From: DASREM01 sp035652095
GTDB taxonomy: Bacteria > Acidobacteriota > Terriglobia > Terriglobales > Acidobacteriaceae
Reading direction: 5' to 3'
NCBI GenBank assembly: GCA_035652095.1
Contig: DASREM010000045.1
Location: 1 to 64,000, forward strand
Length of the DNA: 64,000 nt
Under the pieces are notes generated by a model that searched no databases, was not told the DNA's origin, and worked only from the letters and a program-made list of their open reading frames with translations. Both the position numbers and the translations under genes were made by a program. Below are positions 33,865 to 42,431 of this stretch, in pieces. Numbering within the stretch: position 1 is the first letter of the stretch; every line of letters begins with the position of its first letter.

Positions 33865-35652
33865 TCAAGACAAGGCCGCCGCGGCTACACCAGCCGGGGA
33901 GGCCGCTTTCTGAGGCTGGAAGTCGCGCAGCGAGAGTTCCAGCCCGCCGTACTCGGGATGCTCGTTGTGGTCCACACAAAACGCAATGTCAATATTGTCC
34001 CCGGGCAAAAGCTGGGCCGCTTGCGCCCGCTCTCCAAGCTGCCAGCCCAGCGCGTCGAAACTGATGGCCTTGCGCCATCCGGAGGACTCGGCCTGCCCGT
34101 TCGCCGCCAGTCTCAGCTTCACGTGCTTGTCCTTGATCATCCTCGGCGGGGCCAGCAAGCGCACTCCATGGGCCACGAACACCGGCTCGGGATTTCCCAT
34201 GCCGAATGGTTCGAGCGCGCTCAGTGCTTGAAAGAAAGCAGGCGTCACCCGATCCAATCCGAGTTCGGCATCGTAACGCAGGCTGGGCTCGAAGTCGGCC
34301 ACGGTGAGGCGCGCGCGGGCATAGCCATCCAAGTGACTGCGTAAGCCTTCGACATTCGCGGAAGGCAGCGCGAAGCCCACGGCATGGGCGTGCCCGCCAT
34401 AGCGGCTGAACATGGAAGAGCAGGACTCGAGCGCATCGAGAAGGTGAAACCCGGAGATCGAGCGCCCCGATCCGTGCGCCTCCTCGCCATCCCTGGAAAT
34501 GATCAGCGCCGGCCGGCCATAGCGCTCCACCACTCGCGTCGCGGTGATGCCGATCACGCCGCGGTGCCAGCCCTCGCCATCGATCACGACACAAAAAGCC
34601 TCGCGCAGCGACGGTTCCTCTTCCACGCGGGTCGCGATGGAATCGAGAATACGGCGCTCTTCCTCCTGGCGCTCGGCGTTCAACTTATCGAGCCGATTGG
34701 CGAGTTCGCGCGCGCGTTCCGGATCTTTCACGCTGAACAGTTCGATCACATCCCGAGCCACATCCATGCGTCCGGCGGCGTTCAGGCGAGGCGCGATCCG
34801 GAACGCAATCTCGGCGGCGGTCAGCGGGCGGGACACTGCGAGTTGGGACACTTCCAGCAACGAGCGCAGGCCGACATTTCTGGGCGATCGCAGAGCGTCC
34901 AGCCCAAGTTTTGCGAACACCCGGTTTTCACCGGTGAGCGGGACCGCGTCGGCGATGGTCGCGATGGCCACCACTTTCATGAACGAGTGCAGCATGCGCG
35001 CGTGATCGCACTGCGGCAGGCGGCGCTCCATCAAGGCCTGCGCCACCTTGAAGGCGACTCCCGCGCCGCACAGGGCCTTGCACGGGTACCCGCATCCCGG
35101 CTGATTCGGATTCAGCACCGCGAACGCTTTTGGGACGCCGTCCTGTCCCGGCAGGTGATGATCGGTCACGATCAGGTCAATGCCGAGTCGTTCCGCCGTG
35201 TCGCCCGCAGCAAAGGCGCGAATGCCGGTGTCCACGCTGATAATGAGTCTCACGCCGTTCGCGGCGGCGCGTTCGATCACCTCGTCGCGCATTCCGTAGC
35301 CTTCGCGGATGCGGTGCGGCACATGAAAATCGGCGGATCCCCCGCAGAGCTCGATTGCGGTTTTAAGGATCACGATGGCCGTAGTGCCATCCACGTCATA
35401 ATCGCCGTAGATCAGAATCGGTTCTTTGCGCTCGATGGCGGCTTCCAAACGTTCCACCGCCGCTTTCATTCCGCCCATGAGGTACGGCGAATGCAGGTGA
35501 GAGAGCGAGGGGGCGAGAAAGCGCTCGGCCTCGGCCGGGTCGGTGATTCCTCGCATGACGAGCAGGCGAGCCACCAGAGGATCTTTGCCCGGCAGCGCCG
35601 ACGCGAGGGACTCTACCTGGGACGGATCCGACGATTTTTGGAGCCAACGCAT
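33865..35652 (-). CDS. recJ: Single-stranded-DNA-specific exonuclease RecJ
   Basis: The 595-residue protein contains the DHH-family motifs: IYGDYDVDGTTAIVIL (motif I), ISVDTGIRAF, LIVTDHHLPG (DHH), LCGAGVAFKVAQAL, and RLNAAGRMDVARDVIELF. The DHHA1/OB-fold part follows (GHAHAVGFALPSANVEGL, cited in part as GGHAHAVGFALP). It degrades ssDNA 5'-3' in recombination and mismatch repair with Mn2+/Mg2+. The ATG at 35652 is used because MRWLQKSS is a typical start, although no good ribosome-binding site is visible. A TTG at 35706 would add 18 residues derived from repeat-like sequence. Confidence 0.93.
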   Translation of the reverse strand: MRWLQKSSDPSQVESLASALPGKDPLVARLLVMRGITDPAEAERFLAPSLSHLHSPYLMGGMKAAVERLEAAIERKEPILIYGDYDVDGTTAIVILKTAIELCGGSADFHVPHRIREGYGMRDEVIERAAANGVRLIISVDTGIRAFAAGDTAERLGIDLIVTDHHLPGQDGVPKAFAVLNPNQPGCGYPCKALCGAGVAFKVAQALMERRLPQCDHARMLHSFMKVVAIATIADAVPLTGENRVFAKLGLDALRSPRNVGLRSLLEVSQLAVSRPLTAAEIAFRIAPRLNAAGRMDVARDVIELFSVKDPERARELANRLDKLNAERQEEERRILDSIATRVEEEPSLREAFCVVIDGEGWHRGVIGITATRVVERYGRPALIISRDGEEAHGSGRSISGFHLLDALESCSSMFSRYGGHAHAVGFALPSANVEGLRSHLDGYARARLTVADFEPSLRYDAELGLDRVTPAFFQALSALEPFGMGNPEPVFVAHGVRLLAPPRMIKDKHVKLRLAANGQAESSGWRKAISFDALGWQLGERAQAAQLLPGDNIDIAFCVDHNEHPEYGGLELSLRDFQPQKAASPAGVAAAALS

Positions 35653-35726
35653 GCAGGAGAAAGCCGAAGGTTGATTAAAACCGATGGCACGCGATTGAAC
35701 AATCAAAAATCAACACTCAGGAGTTC

Positions 35727-36203
35727 CTAAGGCTCGTCGTCCTGGTCGAGGCCATCAATGGGAATGCCGCCGAAATCTTCCGACAGCTCCATAATGCGCT
35801 GGTAGCGGTCATACCATTCAGTGGAGACTTCGTAGATCATCATGATGCCCTGGTGGCCGAAGCCCAACTGGATGAATCCGGTTTTGCCGGCGTAGGTACG
35901 CAGCCAGCGCGCGTCTTCGACGTCTTCATCATTGGTGAACTCGGCGCTGGCCAGGCGCTGGATCATGTCGTCCAGTTCTTCGCGTTCGAGGGTCCAGGCT
36001 TCCATGGTGAGGAAAGGCGCCTCGGCGGCCTTGGCCAGCTCGACAAAGTCTTTCCAGCTGTCCATGGCGTCTTCGGCCTTCCACATCACGACCTGGACTT
36101 CCTCATGATCCACATAGCCGGGGAAGCGGCGCATGCCATGGCCTTCGATGAAGGCGATCATGTCGTCTTTGAGGCTGGCCAGGTTGTCAGGCAAGGTGGT
36201 CAT
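35727..36203 (-). CDS. Conserved hypothetical protein (158 aa, acidic)
   Basis: The protein starts MTTLPDNLASLKDDMIAFIEGHGMRRFPGYVDHEEVQ and ends GGIPIDGLDQDDEP. It is acidic, soluble and Trp/Met-rich (VVMWKAEDAMDSWKDFVELAK, cited in part as WKAEDAMDSWKDF), with no cysteines or signal. I recognise no named family. It lies immediately upstream of recJ on the same strand with a 74-nt gap, so it may be co-transcribed with it. The neighbour on the other side (36349) is divergent. Confidence 0.7.
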   Translation of the reverse strand: MTTLPDNLASLKDDMIAFIEGHGMRRFPGYVDHEEVQVVMWKAEDAMDSWKDFVELAKAAEAPFLTMEAWTLEREELDDMIQRLASAEFTNDEDVEDARWLRTYAGKTGFIQLGFGHQGIMMIYEVSTEWYDRYQRIMELSEDFGGIPIDGLDQDDEP

Positions 36204-36348
36204 TCCTGCTCGCGTTCTGGTGCAATTGTAAGACTTTTGCGGGAGAGCGACTAGTTTTTCGCGCGCCAGCTCCTGGCATAGACGCCTTTCCGGGCGCTGC
36301 GGATGGCTGTGCTACACTAAATGTTCTCGAACCACAATTGATTTGCCC

Positions 36349-36627
36349 ATGCTGCTTTCGAAAGAATATGTGGGCTATCTCGCCCGCGAAGTAACCAAAC
36401 GCTTAATAGCTGGAGAGTTCATCGAAACCGCGAAAGCCCCTGCGGTCACCGAGAAGGTGCACGCCGCCGTGCTCGACGAGCTGTCTCTTGAAGACCGCAT
36501 CAACGACGAAGTGCGCGTAATTCTGGAGGCCTACTCCGACGAGATGCGCAAAAGCGGCGCCAACTACCAGGAGATGTTCCGCAAGGTGAAGAACGAACTG
36601 GTGCGCAAGTACAAGGCGGTGCTGTGA
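36349..36627 (+). CDS. DUF507 family protein (first copy)
   Basis: The 92-residue helical protein starts MLLSKEYVGYLAREVTKRLIAGEFIE and ends EMFRKVKNELVRKYKAVL. It contains the DUF507 pattern DELSLEDRINDEVRVILEAY. DUF507 proteins are short, helical and of unknown function, and often occur as adjacent pairs. The stop overlaps the GTG start of the second copy (GTGA at 36624-36627), so the two are translationally coupled and probably form a heterodimer. The ATG at 36349 is preferred to the TTG at 36343. Confidence 0.85.
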   Translation: MLLSKEYVGYLAREVTKRLIAGEFIETAKAPAVTEKVHAAVLDELSLEDRINDEVRVILEAYSDEMRKSGANYQEMFRKVKNELVRKYKAVL

Positions 36628-36899
36628 GAATCAGCCGCGACAAGGTGAACAAAGTTGCGCACGTGGTGACCGACGCGCTGGCCGAGATGAGCGAGGTGGA
36701 TTTCGTCGAGGACCGCAATTCCATCCGTCTGGAAGTCAGAAAAATTCTGGAAGACCTGCTCAACCAGGAAGCAAAGATCGATCAAGCCGCCCGGCAGAAG
36801 ATCGACTCGCAGAAACGCACCATCCTCGAAGGCAGCCAGGAATGGGACATCCTGTATCGCAAGTATTACAACGAGGAAGTGAAGAAACTGGGGATCTAG
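36624..36899 (+). CDS. DUF507 family protein (second copy)
   Basis: The 91-residue protein starts at GTG: MRISRDKVNKVAHVVTDALAEMSEV. It then has RLEVRKILEDLLNQEAKIDQ, TILEGSQEWDILYRKYYNEEVKKLG and ends with Ile. It is a diverged paralogue of the preceding gene with the same length and helix order. The stop codon lies one base from the inverted repeat of the S23 cassette (36901), so the gene ends exactly where that cassette begins. Confidence 0.85.
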   Translation: MRISRDKVNKVAHVVTDALAEMSEVDFVEDRNSIRLEVRKILEDLLNQEAKIDQAARQKIDSQKRTILEGSQEWDILYRKYYNEEVKKLGI

Positions 36900-36900
36900 T

Positions 36901-37366
36901 AACGAGTACCTAGTACCTGGTACCTAGTCAGGATGCCTTCAGTGGTTTGCTTCGGATTGCGTTGGTTAACCCGTTGAGAATTCGGCCCAGTTCTTCGATT
37001 CTTTTTACAACGTCTTTTGCATTCTTCGTCCTCCACATACTTTTGTCGCTGCGCGATCAGGACTTGGGTTTCAAGTTCTGCAAGCGATCCACGGGCATGG
37101 CGCAGAAAGTGAAGGAATTCGCCGTTATTGAAGTGGCCTTGACCCTCAGCAATGCTGCTTGGGATCGATACCGCTGCCCTGCGAATCTGATCAGTCAGGC
37201 TGTAAACCTCGCGCTTCGGGAACTTGTTGGTCATACCATAGATGAGGTCAACGAGATCCATCGCTCGCTTTGTGCCACGCGATCAAATCTTTGTAATGCT
37301 GAGCCATCACTCGGAACTCTTCACGGCTTCTTCTTGGTACTGAGTACCAGGTACTTGGTACTTCTT
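36901..37366. mobile_element. S23 cassette 1: inverted repeats flanking a decayed four-helix-bundle gene
   Basis: The left repeat (36901-36927, GAGTACCTAGTACCTGGTAC) and right repeat (37331-37366, GGTACTGAGTACCAGGTACTTGG) are inverted copies. An 18-19 bp core (AGTACCwAGTACCTGGTAC) is shared with one mismatch. They enclose a single S23-family gene on the minus strand. The left end abuts the stop of the DUF507 gene. The right end lies within the 3' end of the gltD-like gene. The cassette therefore sits between the 3' ends of two convergent genes. It has the same organisation as cassette 2 (57101-57556) with unrelated repeat sequence. Confidence 0.7.
36928..37307 (-). pseudogene. Four-helix-bundle (S23/IVS-encoded) protein gene, two frameshifts
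   Basis: Three segments in different frames make one S23 protein. MAQHYKDLIAWHKA starts at ATG 37307. MDLVDLIYGMTNKFPKREVY through RRAAVSIPSSIAEGQG and ARGSLAELETQ follows to about 37028. AKDVVKRIEELGRILNGLTN then runs to a TGA at 36928. The first shift is a 4-bp tandem duplication (AAAGCGAGCG for AAAGCG) near 37262-37268; the second is a one-base change near 37020. The family is encoded in 23S rRNA intervening sequences and is related to the Avd accessory protein of diversity-generating retroelements; biochemical role unknown. The ATG overlaps the gltD-like stop (TGATG). Confidence 0.75.
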
Positions 37367-38791
37367 CATCGCCAGCAATTTGTTATGCATATGCACCGCC
37401 GCTTTTCTGGCTGCGGCGACGGCGGTGACTACCAGGTCGGCGCCGCGGACGTTGTCTCCGGCGGCGTAAAGGTCTTCGCGAGAGGTTTCTCCCGTGTCTT
37501 CCGTCTCCACCAAAATCGAACCCCATTTCGTGGTCTTCAGGTTCGGTGTGGATTGCGGGATATCGGTTTCCGGGCTGTAGCCGATCGCGAGCACGGCGGT
37601 GTCGCACTCGATAACGAAGTTCGACCCTTCGATGGGCACCGGGGAGCGACGTCCCTTGGCGTCTGGCTCTCCAAGCCGCATGCGAATGCATTCGGCGGCC
37701 TTAACGTTGCCGTTTTCGTCGCCGATGAATTTCACCGGGGCGGTCAGCCATTCGAACTGCACGCCTTCCTCGACTGCATTGACGCGTTCTTCGTAGCGGC
37801 CGGGCATCTCGACTTCGCTGCGGCGGTAGACGCAGTAGACTTTCGCATCCGGATTCAGGCGGCGCGCGGTGCGCACGCAATCCATCGCGGTGTCGCCACC
37901 CCCAATGACGATGGTCTTTCCCGTGTGGTTCGGCTTGGGGTCAGGCAAGTTGCGCCAGACTTCAGGCAGTAATTCCGGCTCCAGGTTTCCGCGCACAAGA
38001 TATTCGGTCGCTTGGTAAACGTTTTTCAGGGTGTCTTCGCCGGGCACTTTCATCTCGCCGCCCTTGACGGCGCCATAGCCGAGAAAGACCAGGTCGAATC
38101 CGTCTTTGAAGAAGTCTTCGACCGGGTGCTCTTTGCCCACCCGGTAATTGCAGATGAAACGAATTCCCATCTTCTCGAGGTACTCGATTTTCGAAAAGAC
38201 GATTTCTTTATTCAGTTTGAAACCGGGGATGCCGTAGAGCAGCAGGCCGCCGGGAAAGGGCCACATGTCGTAGACAACGACTTCATGCCCGCGAACCGCG
38301 AGTTCTTCGGCCACGGCGAGTCCGGCAGGCCCGGCCCCCACGACGGCAACTTTCATCCCGCTGGGCGGGGCGATTTCGCGCGCTGGGTATCCGTAATTCT
38401 TACGGACGTAGTCAATGACAAACGCTTCCAGCTTGCCGATGCAAACGGAAGGATTGCGCGGCAGAACCACGCAGGCCCCTTCACACTGCTTTTCCTGGGG
38501 GCAGATGCGGCCGCAGACGTCGGGGAAATTCGAAGTTTCCATGAACTTGAGGGCGGCGCCGATGAAGTCCCCCTGTCCCAGAAGGAAGAGGGCCGCGGGA
38601 ATGTCGTTATGCAGCGGGCAGCCTTTGGCGCAGGGGGCGTGGTCGCAATAAAGGCAGCGCTGCGCCTGTTCCATCGCCTGCTCAGGGGTATAGGACTGCG
38701 AGACTTCGTTGAAGTTGTGGACACGTTCCTGCGCGTCCTGCTTGGGCGGCTTGACCGCTTCAATCCTGAAGCGCTGACGACGGTTGATCAT
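37307..38791 (-). CDS. GltD-like NAD(P)/FAD oxidoreductase with 4Fe-4S domain
   Basis: The 494-residue protein has an N-terminal Fe-S domain (CLYCDHAPCAKGCPLHNDIP and CGRICPQEKQCEGAC). A FAD-binding GxGxxG (VAVVGAGPAGLAVAEELAVRG, cited in part as VVGAGPAGLA) and an NAD(P)-binding site (VIGGGDTAMDCVRTARRL) follow. The C-terminal block is LYAAGDNVRGADLVVTAV. This matches the glutamate synthase beta-subunit/NfnB family; no gltB is nearby, so the electron partner is unknown. Start 38791 has AAGGAGG upstream; an ATG at 38878 lacks one. The last ~18 residues (KKYQVPGTQYQEEAVKSSE) are encoded by the repeat of S23 cassette 1. Confidence 0.9.
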   Translation of the reverse strand: MINRRQRFRIEAVKPPKQDAQERVHNFNEVSQSYTPEQAMEQAQRCLYCDHAPCAKGCPLHNDIPAALFLLGQGDFIGAALKFMETSNFPDVCGRICPQEKQCEGACVVLPRNPSVCIGKLEAFVIDYVRKNYGYPAREIAPPSGMKVAVVGAGPAGLAVAEELAVRGHEVVVYDMWPFPGGLLLYGIPGFKLNKEIVFSKIEYLEKMGIRFICNYRVGKEHPVEDFFKDGFDLVFLGYGAVKGGEMKVPGEDTLKNVYQATEYLVRGNLEPELLPEVWRNLPDPKPNHTGKTIVIGGGDTAMDCVRTARRLNPDAKVYCVYRRSEVEMPGRYEERVNAVEEGVQFEWLTAPVKFIGDENGNVKAAECIRMRLGEPDAKGRRSPVPIEGSNFVIECDTAVLAIGYSPETDIPQSTPNLKTTKWGSILVETEDTGETSREDLYAAGDNVRGADLVVTAVAAARKAAVHMHNKLLAMKKYQVPGTQYQEEAVKSSE

Positions 38792-38937
38792 CGCGCCCTC
38801 CTTCAGGCTGCTGTGAGCCAAAACGGGGGAGACACCCGGTCCCACCCTGCTTGAAGATGCCTTGAGGTCGGCACTCATGGCTGTGTCCTACATCACAAGC
38901 CCCCGTGACGCATGGGCAGCTGGGATAATAGGACGAA

Positions 38938-40023
38938 ATGGCCTCAGCCGAAGCAATTGCGGAATTCGTGAAGCGCGCGGCGCGGGAGGCCGGCTTCGAA
39001 CTGGCGGGCATTGCCCCGGTACGCGACTTCCCCGAACTCCAGCGCTTTCCCAATTGGATTGAGGCGGGACATGCCGGCGAGATGAAATACCTGGAAGCGA
39101 GGGATGAAGCCGGCCGGTTGAAGCGAGCGTCGCTGACAAATGCTGTTCCCTGGGCACGCAGCGTCGTGGTCTGCGCGATCAACTACAACGCCGCGCAGCC
39201 GTATTCGATTGAAGTCAGCAACCCCGACCGAGGTTGGATTTCGCGTTACGCCTGGACCCGCGAAGATTATCACCAGACGGTGCTGGGCCGTTTGCGGACG
39301 GTGGAAGGAAGGATTCTGGAGTTCATCGAGAGCGAGGCCGGCGGTACGCCGGCGCCGCGGACCTGGTGCTACGTAGATACGGGGCCGGTGATCGAGCGGG
39401 TGTATGCGAAGTATGCGGGCGTGGGATGGATGGGAAAGAACACATGCATCATCAATCAGAAGCAGGGCTCGTGGCTGTTCCTGGGCGTGATTCTCACCTC
39501 GATGGAACTGACTCCGGATTTGCCTGCGCCCGATCGTTGCGGAACCTGCACGCGTTGCATTGAAGCGTGCCCGACCGATGCGCTGCTCGAGCCATACCGC
39601 CTCGATTCCAACAAGTGCATTTCTTATCTCACCATCGAGAAGCGCGGCGAGATTCCGGAAAAGATGCGAAAAGGCATCGGACGCCATATCTTTGGTTGCG
39701 ACATTTGCCAGGATGTGTGCCCCTGGAACCGCAAGGCTCCGGTTACAAGTACGGAGGAATTCCAGCCGCGGGAAGGCTTGGTGAACCCGGCGATGGAATG
39801 GCTTGCGGAGATCAGCGTCGAGGAGTTTCAGAAAACGTTTCGCGGGTCCCCGATCCGGCGGGCAAAGAGAACCGGGCTGCGACGGAATGCGGTGGTGGCC
39901 ATGGGGAACAGTGGGAGCCGTAGATTTGCGAGATTGCTGGAGAAATTATCGGATGACGACGATCCGATCGTCGCCGAGCACGCGCAGTGGGCGAAAAAAA
40001 GATTAGGGCAGATCGAGCAGTAA
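38938..40023 (+). CDS. queG: Epoxyqueuosine reductase QueG
   Basis: The 361-residue protein contains the DUF1730 domain (YLEARDEAGRLKRASLTNAVPWARSVVV, cited in part as LTNAVPWARSVVV) and the cobalamin-binding region with WCYVDTGPVIERVYAKYAGVGWMGKNT. Two 4Fe-4S clusters (CGTCTRCIEACPTDAL, CDICQDVCPWNRKA) and a C-terminal HEAT-like helix pair follow. It reduces epoxyqueuosine to queuosine in tRNA, using cobalamin. A short AGGTPAP stretch (about residues 135-141) resembles the palindromic coding insertion seen in the S9 peptidase. It is divergent from the gltD-like gene with a 146-nt gap. Confidence 0.93.
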   Translation: MASAEAIAEFVKRAAREAGFELAGIAPVRDFPELQRFPNWIEAGHAGEMKYLEARDEAGRLKRASLTNAVPWARSVVVCAINYNAAQPYSIEVSNPDRGWISRYAWTREDYHQTVLGRLRTVEGRILEFIESEAGGTPAPRTWCYVDTGPVIERVYAKYAGVGWMGKNTCIINQKQGSWLFLGVILTSMELTPDLPAPDRCGTCTRCIEACPTDALLEPYRLDSNKCISYLTIEKRGEIPEKMRKGIGRHIFGCDICQDVCPWNRKAPVTSTEEFQPREGLVNPAMEWLAEISVEEFQKTFRGSPIRRAKRTGLRRNAVVAMGNSGSRRFARLLEKLSDDDDPIVAEHAQWAKKRLGQIEQ

Positions 40024-40080
40024 GGTGTGACTCCGCCTCCCGGACGATAGTATTGTGCGGGTGAAACGAAAGGTAAACGC

Positions 40081-40968
40081 ATGCAAGACACCCCGAAAAG
40101 GGCGACCGCTCTGTATCTGCTGCTGACGCTGGCATTCAGCGCGGTGTTTTGGAGCCTGGTGATCTGGTCGGGACACCTGGGTATGGGGTTTGGCCTGGTG
40201 GTTGCCGGCGTCATGTGGTGCCCGGCCTTGGCTGCGCTCGTGAGCTGCCGCCTGCTGGGGCGAAGCATTCGATCTCTTGCGTGGCGTTGGCCTTCAGGCG
40301 GATTCATCGCTGCGGCATATTTCGTGCCCCTCGCCTATGCGGCAGTTGCCTACGGCGGTGTATGGGCTTTGCGCCTGGGGGGCTGGAACTCGGAATTCGT
40401 CAGCATGGTGGCGCAGCGCTTCGGTGTCCGATTGCCGCCCTGGGCTTTGCTCGCGCTCTACATTTTGTTTGCGGCCACCGGCGGCATGATCCGAAGCCTT
40501 TCGACGGCGCTCGGCGAAGAGATTGGCTGGCGAGGTTTTCTGGTTCCGGAGCTGGCGAAGCAGATGTCGTTTACGAAACTGAGTCTGCTGAGCGGCGCTA
40601 TATGGGCGGCGTGGCACAGCCCGCTGCTGCTGTTCGCCGATTACAACGCAGGAACGAATCGCTGGTACGCGCTGGGATGCTTCTCGGCGATGGTCATCTC
40701 CATCAGCTTCGTCTTCGCCTGGATGACGCTGAAGTCGGGCAGCTTGTGGCCGGCGGCGCTGCTCCATGCCAGTCACAATCTCTTTGTGCAGGGCATTTTC
40801 GACAACCTGATGCGGGACACGGGACGAACGCTCTGGTACACGACCGAGTTTGGCTGTGCTCTAGCGCTGGCCAGTGCGGCGGCGGCAATGTACTTCTGGA
40901 CGCGCCGCGCCGAAGTCAGCCAGCCTGCCACATTGAGCGCGCCGGCCCAAGCTGCGGCGGCAAGGTAG
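40081..40968 (+). CDS. CPBP family intramembrane glutamic endopeptidase
   Basis: The 295-residue protein has eight hydrophobic segments. CPBP (Abi/CAAX protease) motifs are present: EEIGWRGFLVPEL (the EExxxR), AIWAAWHSPLLL (the conserved His) and ALLHASHNLFVQG (second His/Asn motif). It probably cleaves membrane-bound prenylated or peptide substrates in the inner membrane; role in this organism unknown. A GGTAAACGC spacer with AAAGG precedes the ATG. It follows queG by 57 nt on the same strand and might be co-transcribed. Confidence 0.88.
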   Translation: MQDTPKRATALYLLLTLAFSAVFWSLVIWSGHLGMGFGLVVAGVMWCPALAALVSCRLLGRSIRSLAWRWPSGGFIAAAYFVPLAYAAVAYGGVWALRLGGWNSEFVSMVAQRFGVRLPPWALLALYILFAATGGMIRSLSTALGEEIGWRGFLVPELAKQMSFTKLSLLSGAIWAAWHSPLLLFADYNAGTNRWYALGCFSAMVISISFVFAWMTLKSGSLWPAALLHASHNLFVQGIFDNLMRDTGRTLWYTTEFGCALALASAAAAMYFWTRRAEVSQPATLSAPAQAAAAR

Positions 40969-41154
40969 TTTTCGAGACCGACTCTAGATACCGCTGATCC
41001 CTCAAGCCTTCCCGCGGGTACTACCCAGTTCCCCGTAGGACGAAAATGCTGGACAGCGATGCAAAATTGCATGCTTCTCGGGCGTATGTTGCCGAAGAAG
41101 GCTCGTGTTGCTCACGGAACGAATGGCAGGCGGCGTGCTCTTTGTTTCTGAGCA

Positions 41155-41937
41155 ATGTCACGGGAAGTTCCAGCTCGGGCAGTTTGTGTTCTCGCGGCAC
41201 TGGTTTGTCTCCAGGCCATGGCCCAGACCGATGCGGGGAAGCACAGTGCGCCTCACGACTTGCAATTCATTGTCGGGCGCATGCAGCAGGTCAAAGCTGA
41301 GGCCTCCACAGGACCTGTACACGTGCTTCGTGAATACCTCCTGGCCAAAGGAGATTCCGGCGAGGTTACCTCCCAGGTGCTGGCGCAAGTGGACTACGAT
41401 TCCCATCGGGCGGTGCAGTATTCCATCCAAAAAACAACCGGAAGCAGCCGCGGCGAGGATGTTGTCAAGCGGGTTTTGGACCACGAAGTATCAGCACAGT
41501 CCCGAGCCACAGCCATCACCGACGAAAATTACTATTTCGAGTTTGCCGGGCAGGCTGCCTTTGACGGGAGCGATTGTTATCTGCTGCGCTTGAATCCGAA
41601 GCGAAAGGATTCCGGCCTGATCTCGGGCCAGGCATGGGTGGACCAGCGTTCTTTTCAAATCCGTCACATCGCAGGCGAGTTGGTAAAGACCCCGTCTTGG
41701 TGGCTGAAGAATGTCTCGGTCGAAATCACCTTTGGAAATGTGGAGGGCCGCTGGATGCAGACCAGGACCGAGGCATCTGCCGATGTTCGCATGGCGGGCG
41801 CGCGCACCCTCAAGTCACAACTGTTGACCTCTCAGGAAGAGGGAGCGAAATCTGTTGAGGTGGCCCGCAACTCCGGCAGGCGCCCAAGCACGGTCATCCC
41901 GGCAGAAGTTTTGCTGTTTCCGCTGCACAAGCGGTAA
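41155..41937 (+). CDS. Secreted protein, possibly LolA-like fold
   Basis: The 260-residue protein has a signal peptide (MSREVPARAVCVLAALVCLQ, cleavage near AMAQ). The mature part has alternating beta strands typical of LolA/LolB-like outer-membrane sorting proteins (YYFEFAGQAAFDGSDCYLLRLNPKRKDSGLI, cited in part as DGSDCYLLRLNPKRK, then GQAWVDQRSFQIRHIAGELV). It resembles the protein at 56271-57098 in the layout of these strands. I cannot assign a named family. It stands alone; the response-regulator gene follows 113 nt later. Confidence 0.6.
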   Translation: MSREVPARAVCVLAALVCLQAMAQTDAGKHSAPHDLQFIVGRMQQVKAEASTGPVHVLREYLLAKGDSGEVTSQVLAQVDYDSHRAVQYSIQKTTGSSRGEDVVKRVLDHEVSAQSRATAITDENYYFEFAGQAAFDGSDCYLLRLNPKRKDSGLISGQAWVDQRSFQIRHIAGELVKTPSWWLKNVSVEITFGNVEGRWMQTRTEASADVRMAGARTLKSQLLTSQEEGAKSVEVARNSGRRPSTVIPAEVLLFPLHKR

Positions 41938-42050
41938 TCGCGACGCGACCTGTTGCGCGCCAATTTTCCCAATGGAATTGTGAGTCTCGGCCACAAAACG
42001 TTATACTTCCGTCCCCAATCGCCCTGCGGTTTGAGTAAGGAGGTTTCGCC

Positions 42051-42431
42051 ATGGTCGGAGAACGAAAATCAGTGCTCTGCATCGATGATTACGAAACCGC
42101 TGCTGCCGGATGGTGTCTGTTTCTCCAAAGCGTTGGCTACGCTGTAACCACAGCCTTCACCGCGCAAGAAGGGTTGCATTTGTTCGCCACCTCCCCGGTG
42201 GACCTGGTCATGCTGGACTACGCAATGCCTGATCTGAACGGGGGCGAGGTGGCGGCGACCATGAAGCGCATAAAGCCGCACGTCCCAATCCTCCTGTTTT
42301 CCGGCTTGTCGCAAGTCCCCGATCCCACGCTGGTGCATGTGGACGCGTTCCTGCAGAAGGGCGTCGCCCCCGCTACCGTGCTTGAGAAAATCAAAGATCT
42401 TCTGGGACATACCGCCGATCGCCTGGACTAA
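42051..42431 (+). CDS. Stand-alone response regulator receiver domain
   Basis: The 126-residue protein is a CheY-like receiver only: acidic pocket DD at 12-13, phosphorylation Asp56 in VMLDYAMPDLNGG, Ser84 in LLFSGL and the conserved Lys103 in LQKG. There is no output domain. No histidine kinase gene lies nearby, so the partner is unknown. The start ATG at 42051 has AAGGAGG at 42039-42045, a strong site. The 342-bp gap after it has no gene. Confidence 0.9.
   Translation: MVGERKSVLCIDDYETAAAGWCLFLQSVGYAVTTAFTAQEGLHLFATSPVDLVMLDYAMPDLNGGEVAATMKRIKPHVPILLFSGLSQVPDPTLVHVDAFLQKGVAPATVLEKIKDLLGHTADRLD

Noticed and set aside
35660..35720. Eighth intergenic hairpin next to the recJ start (GTTGATT ... 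AATCAAC)
   Set aside because: The complementary segments are short and interrupted; much weaker than H1-H7.
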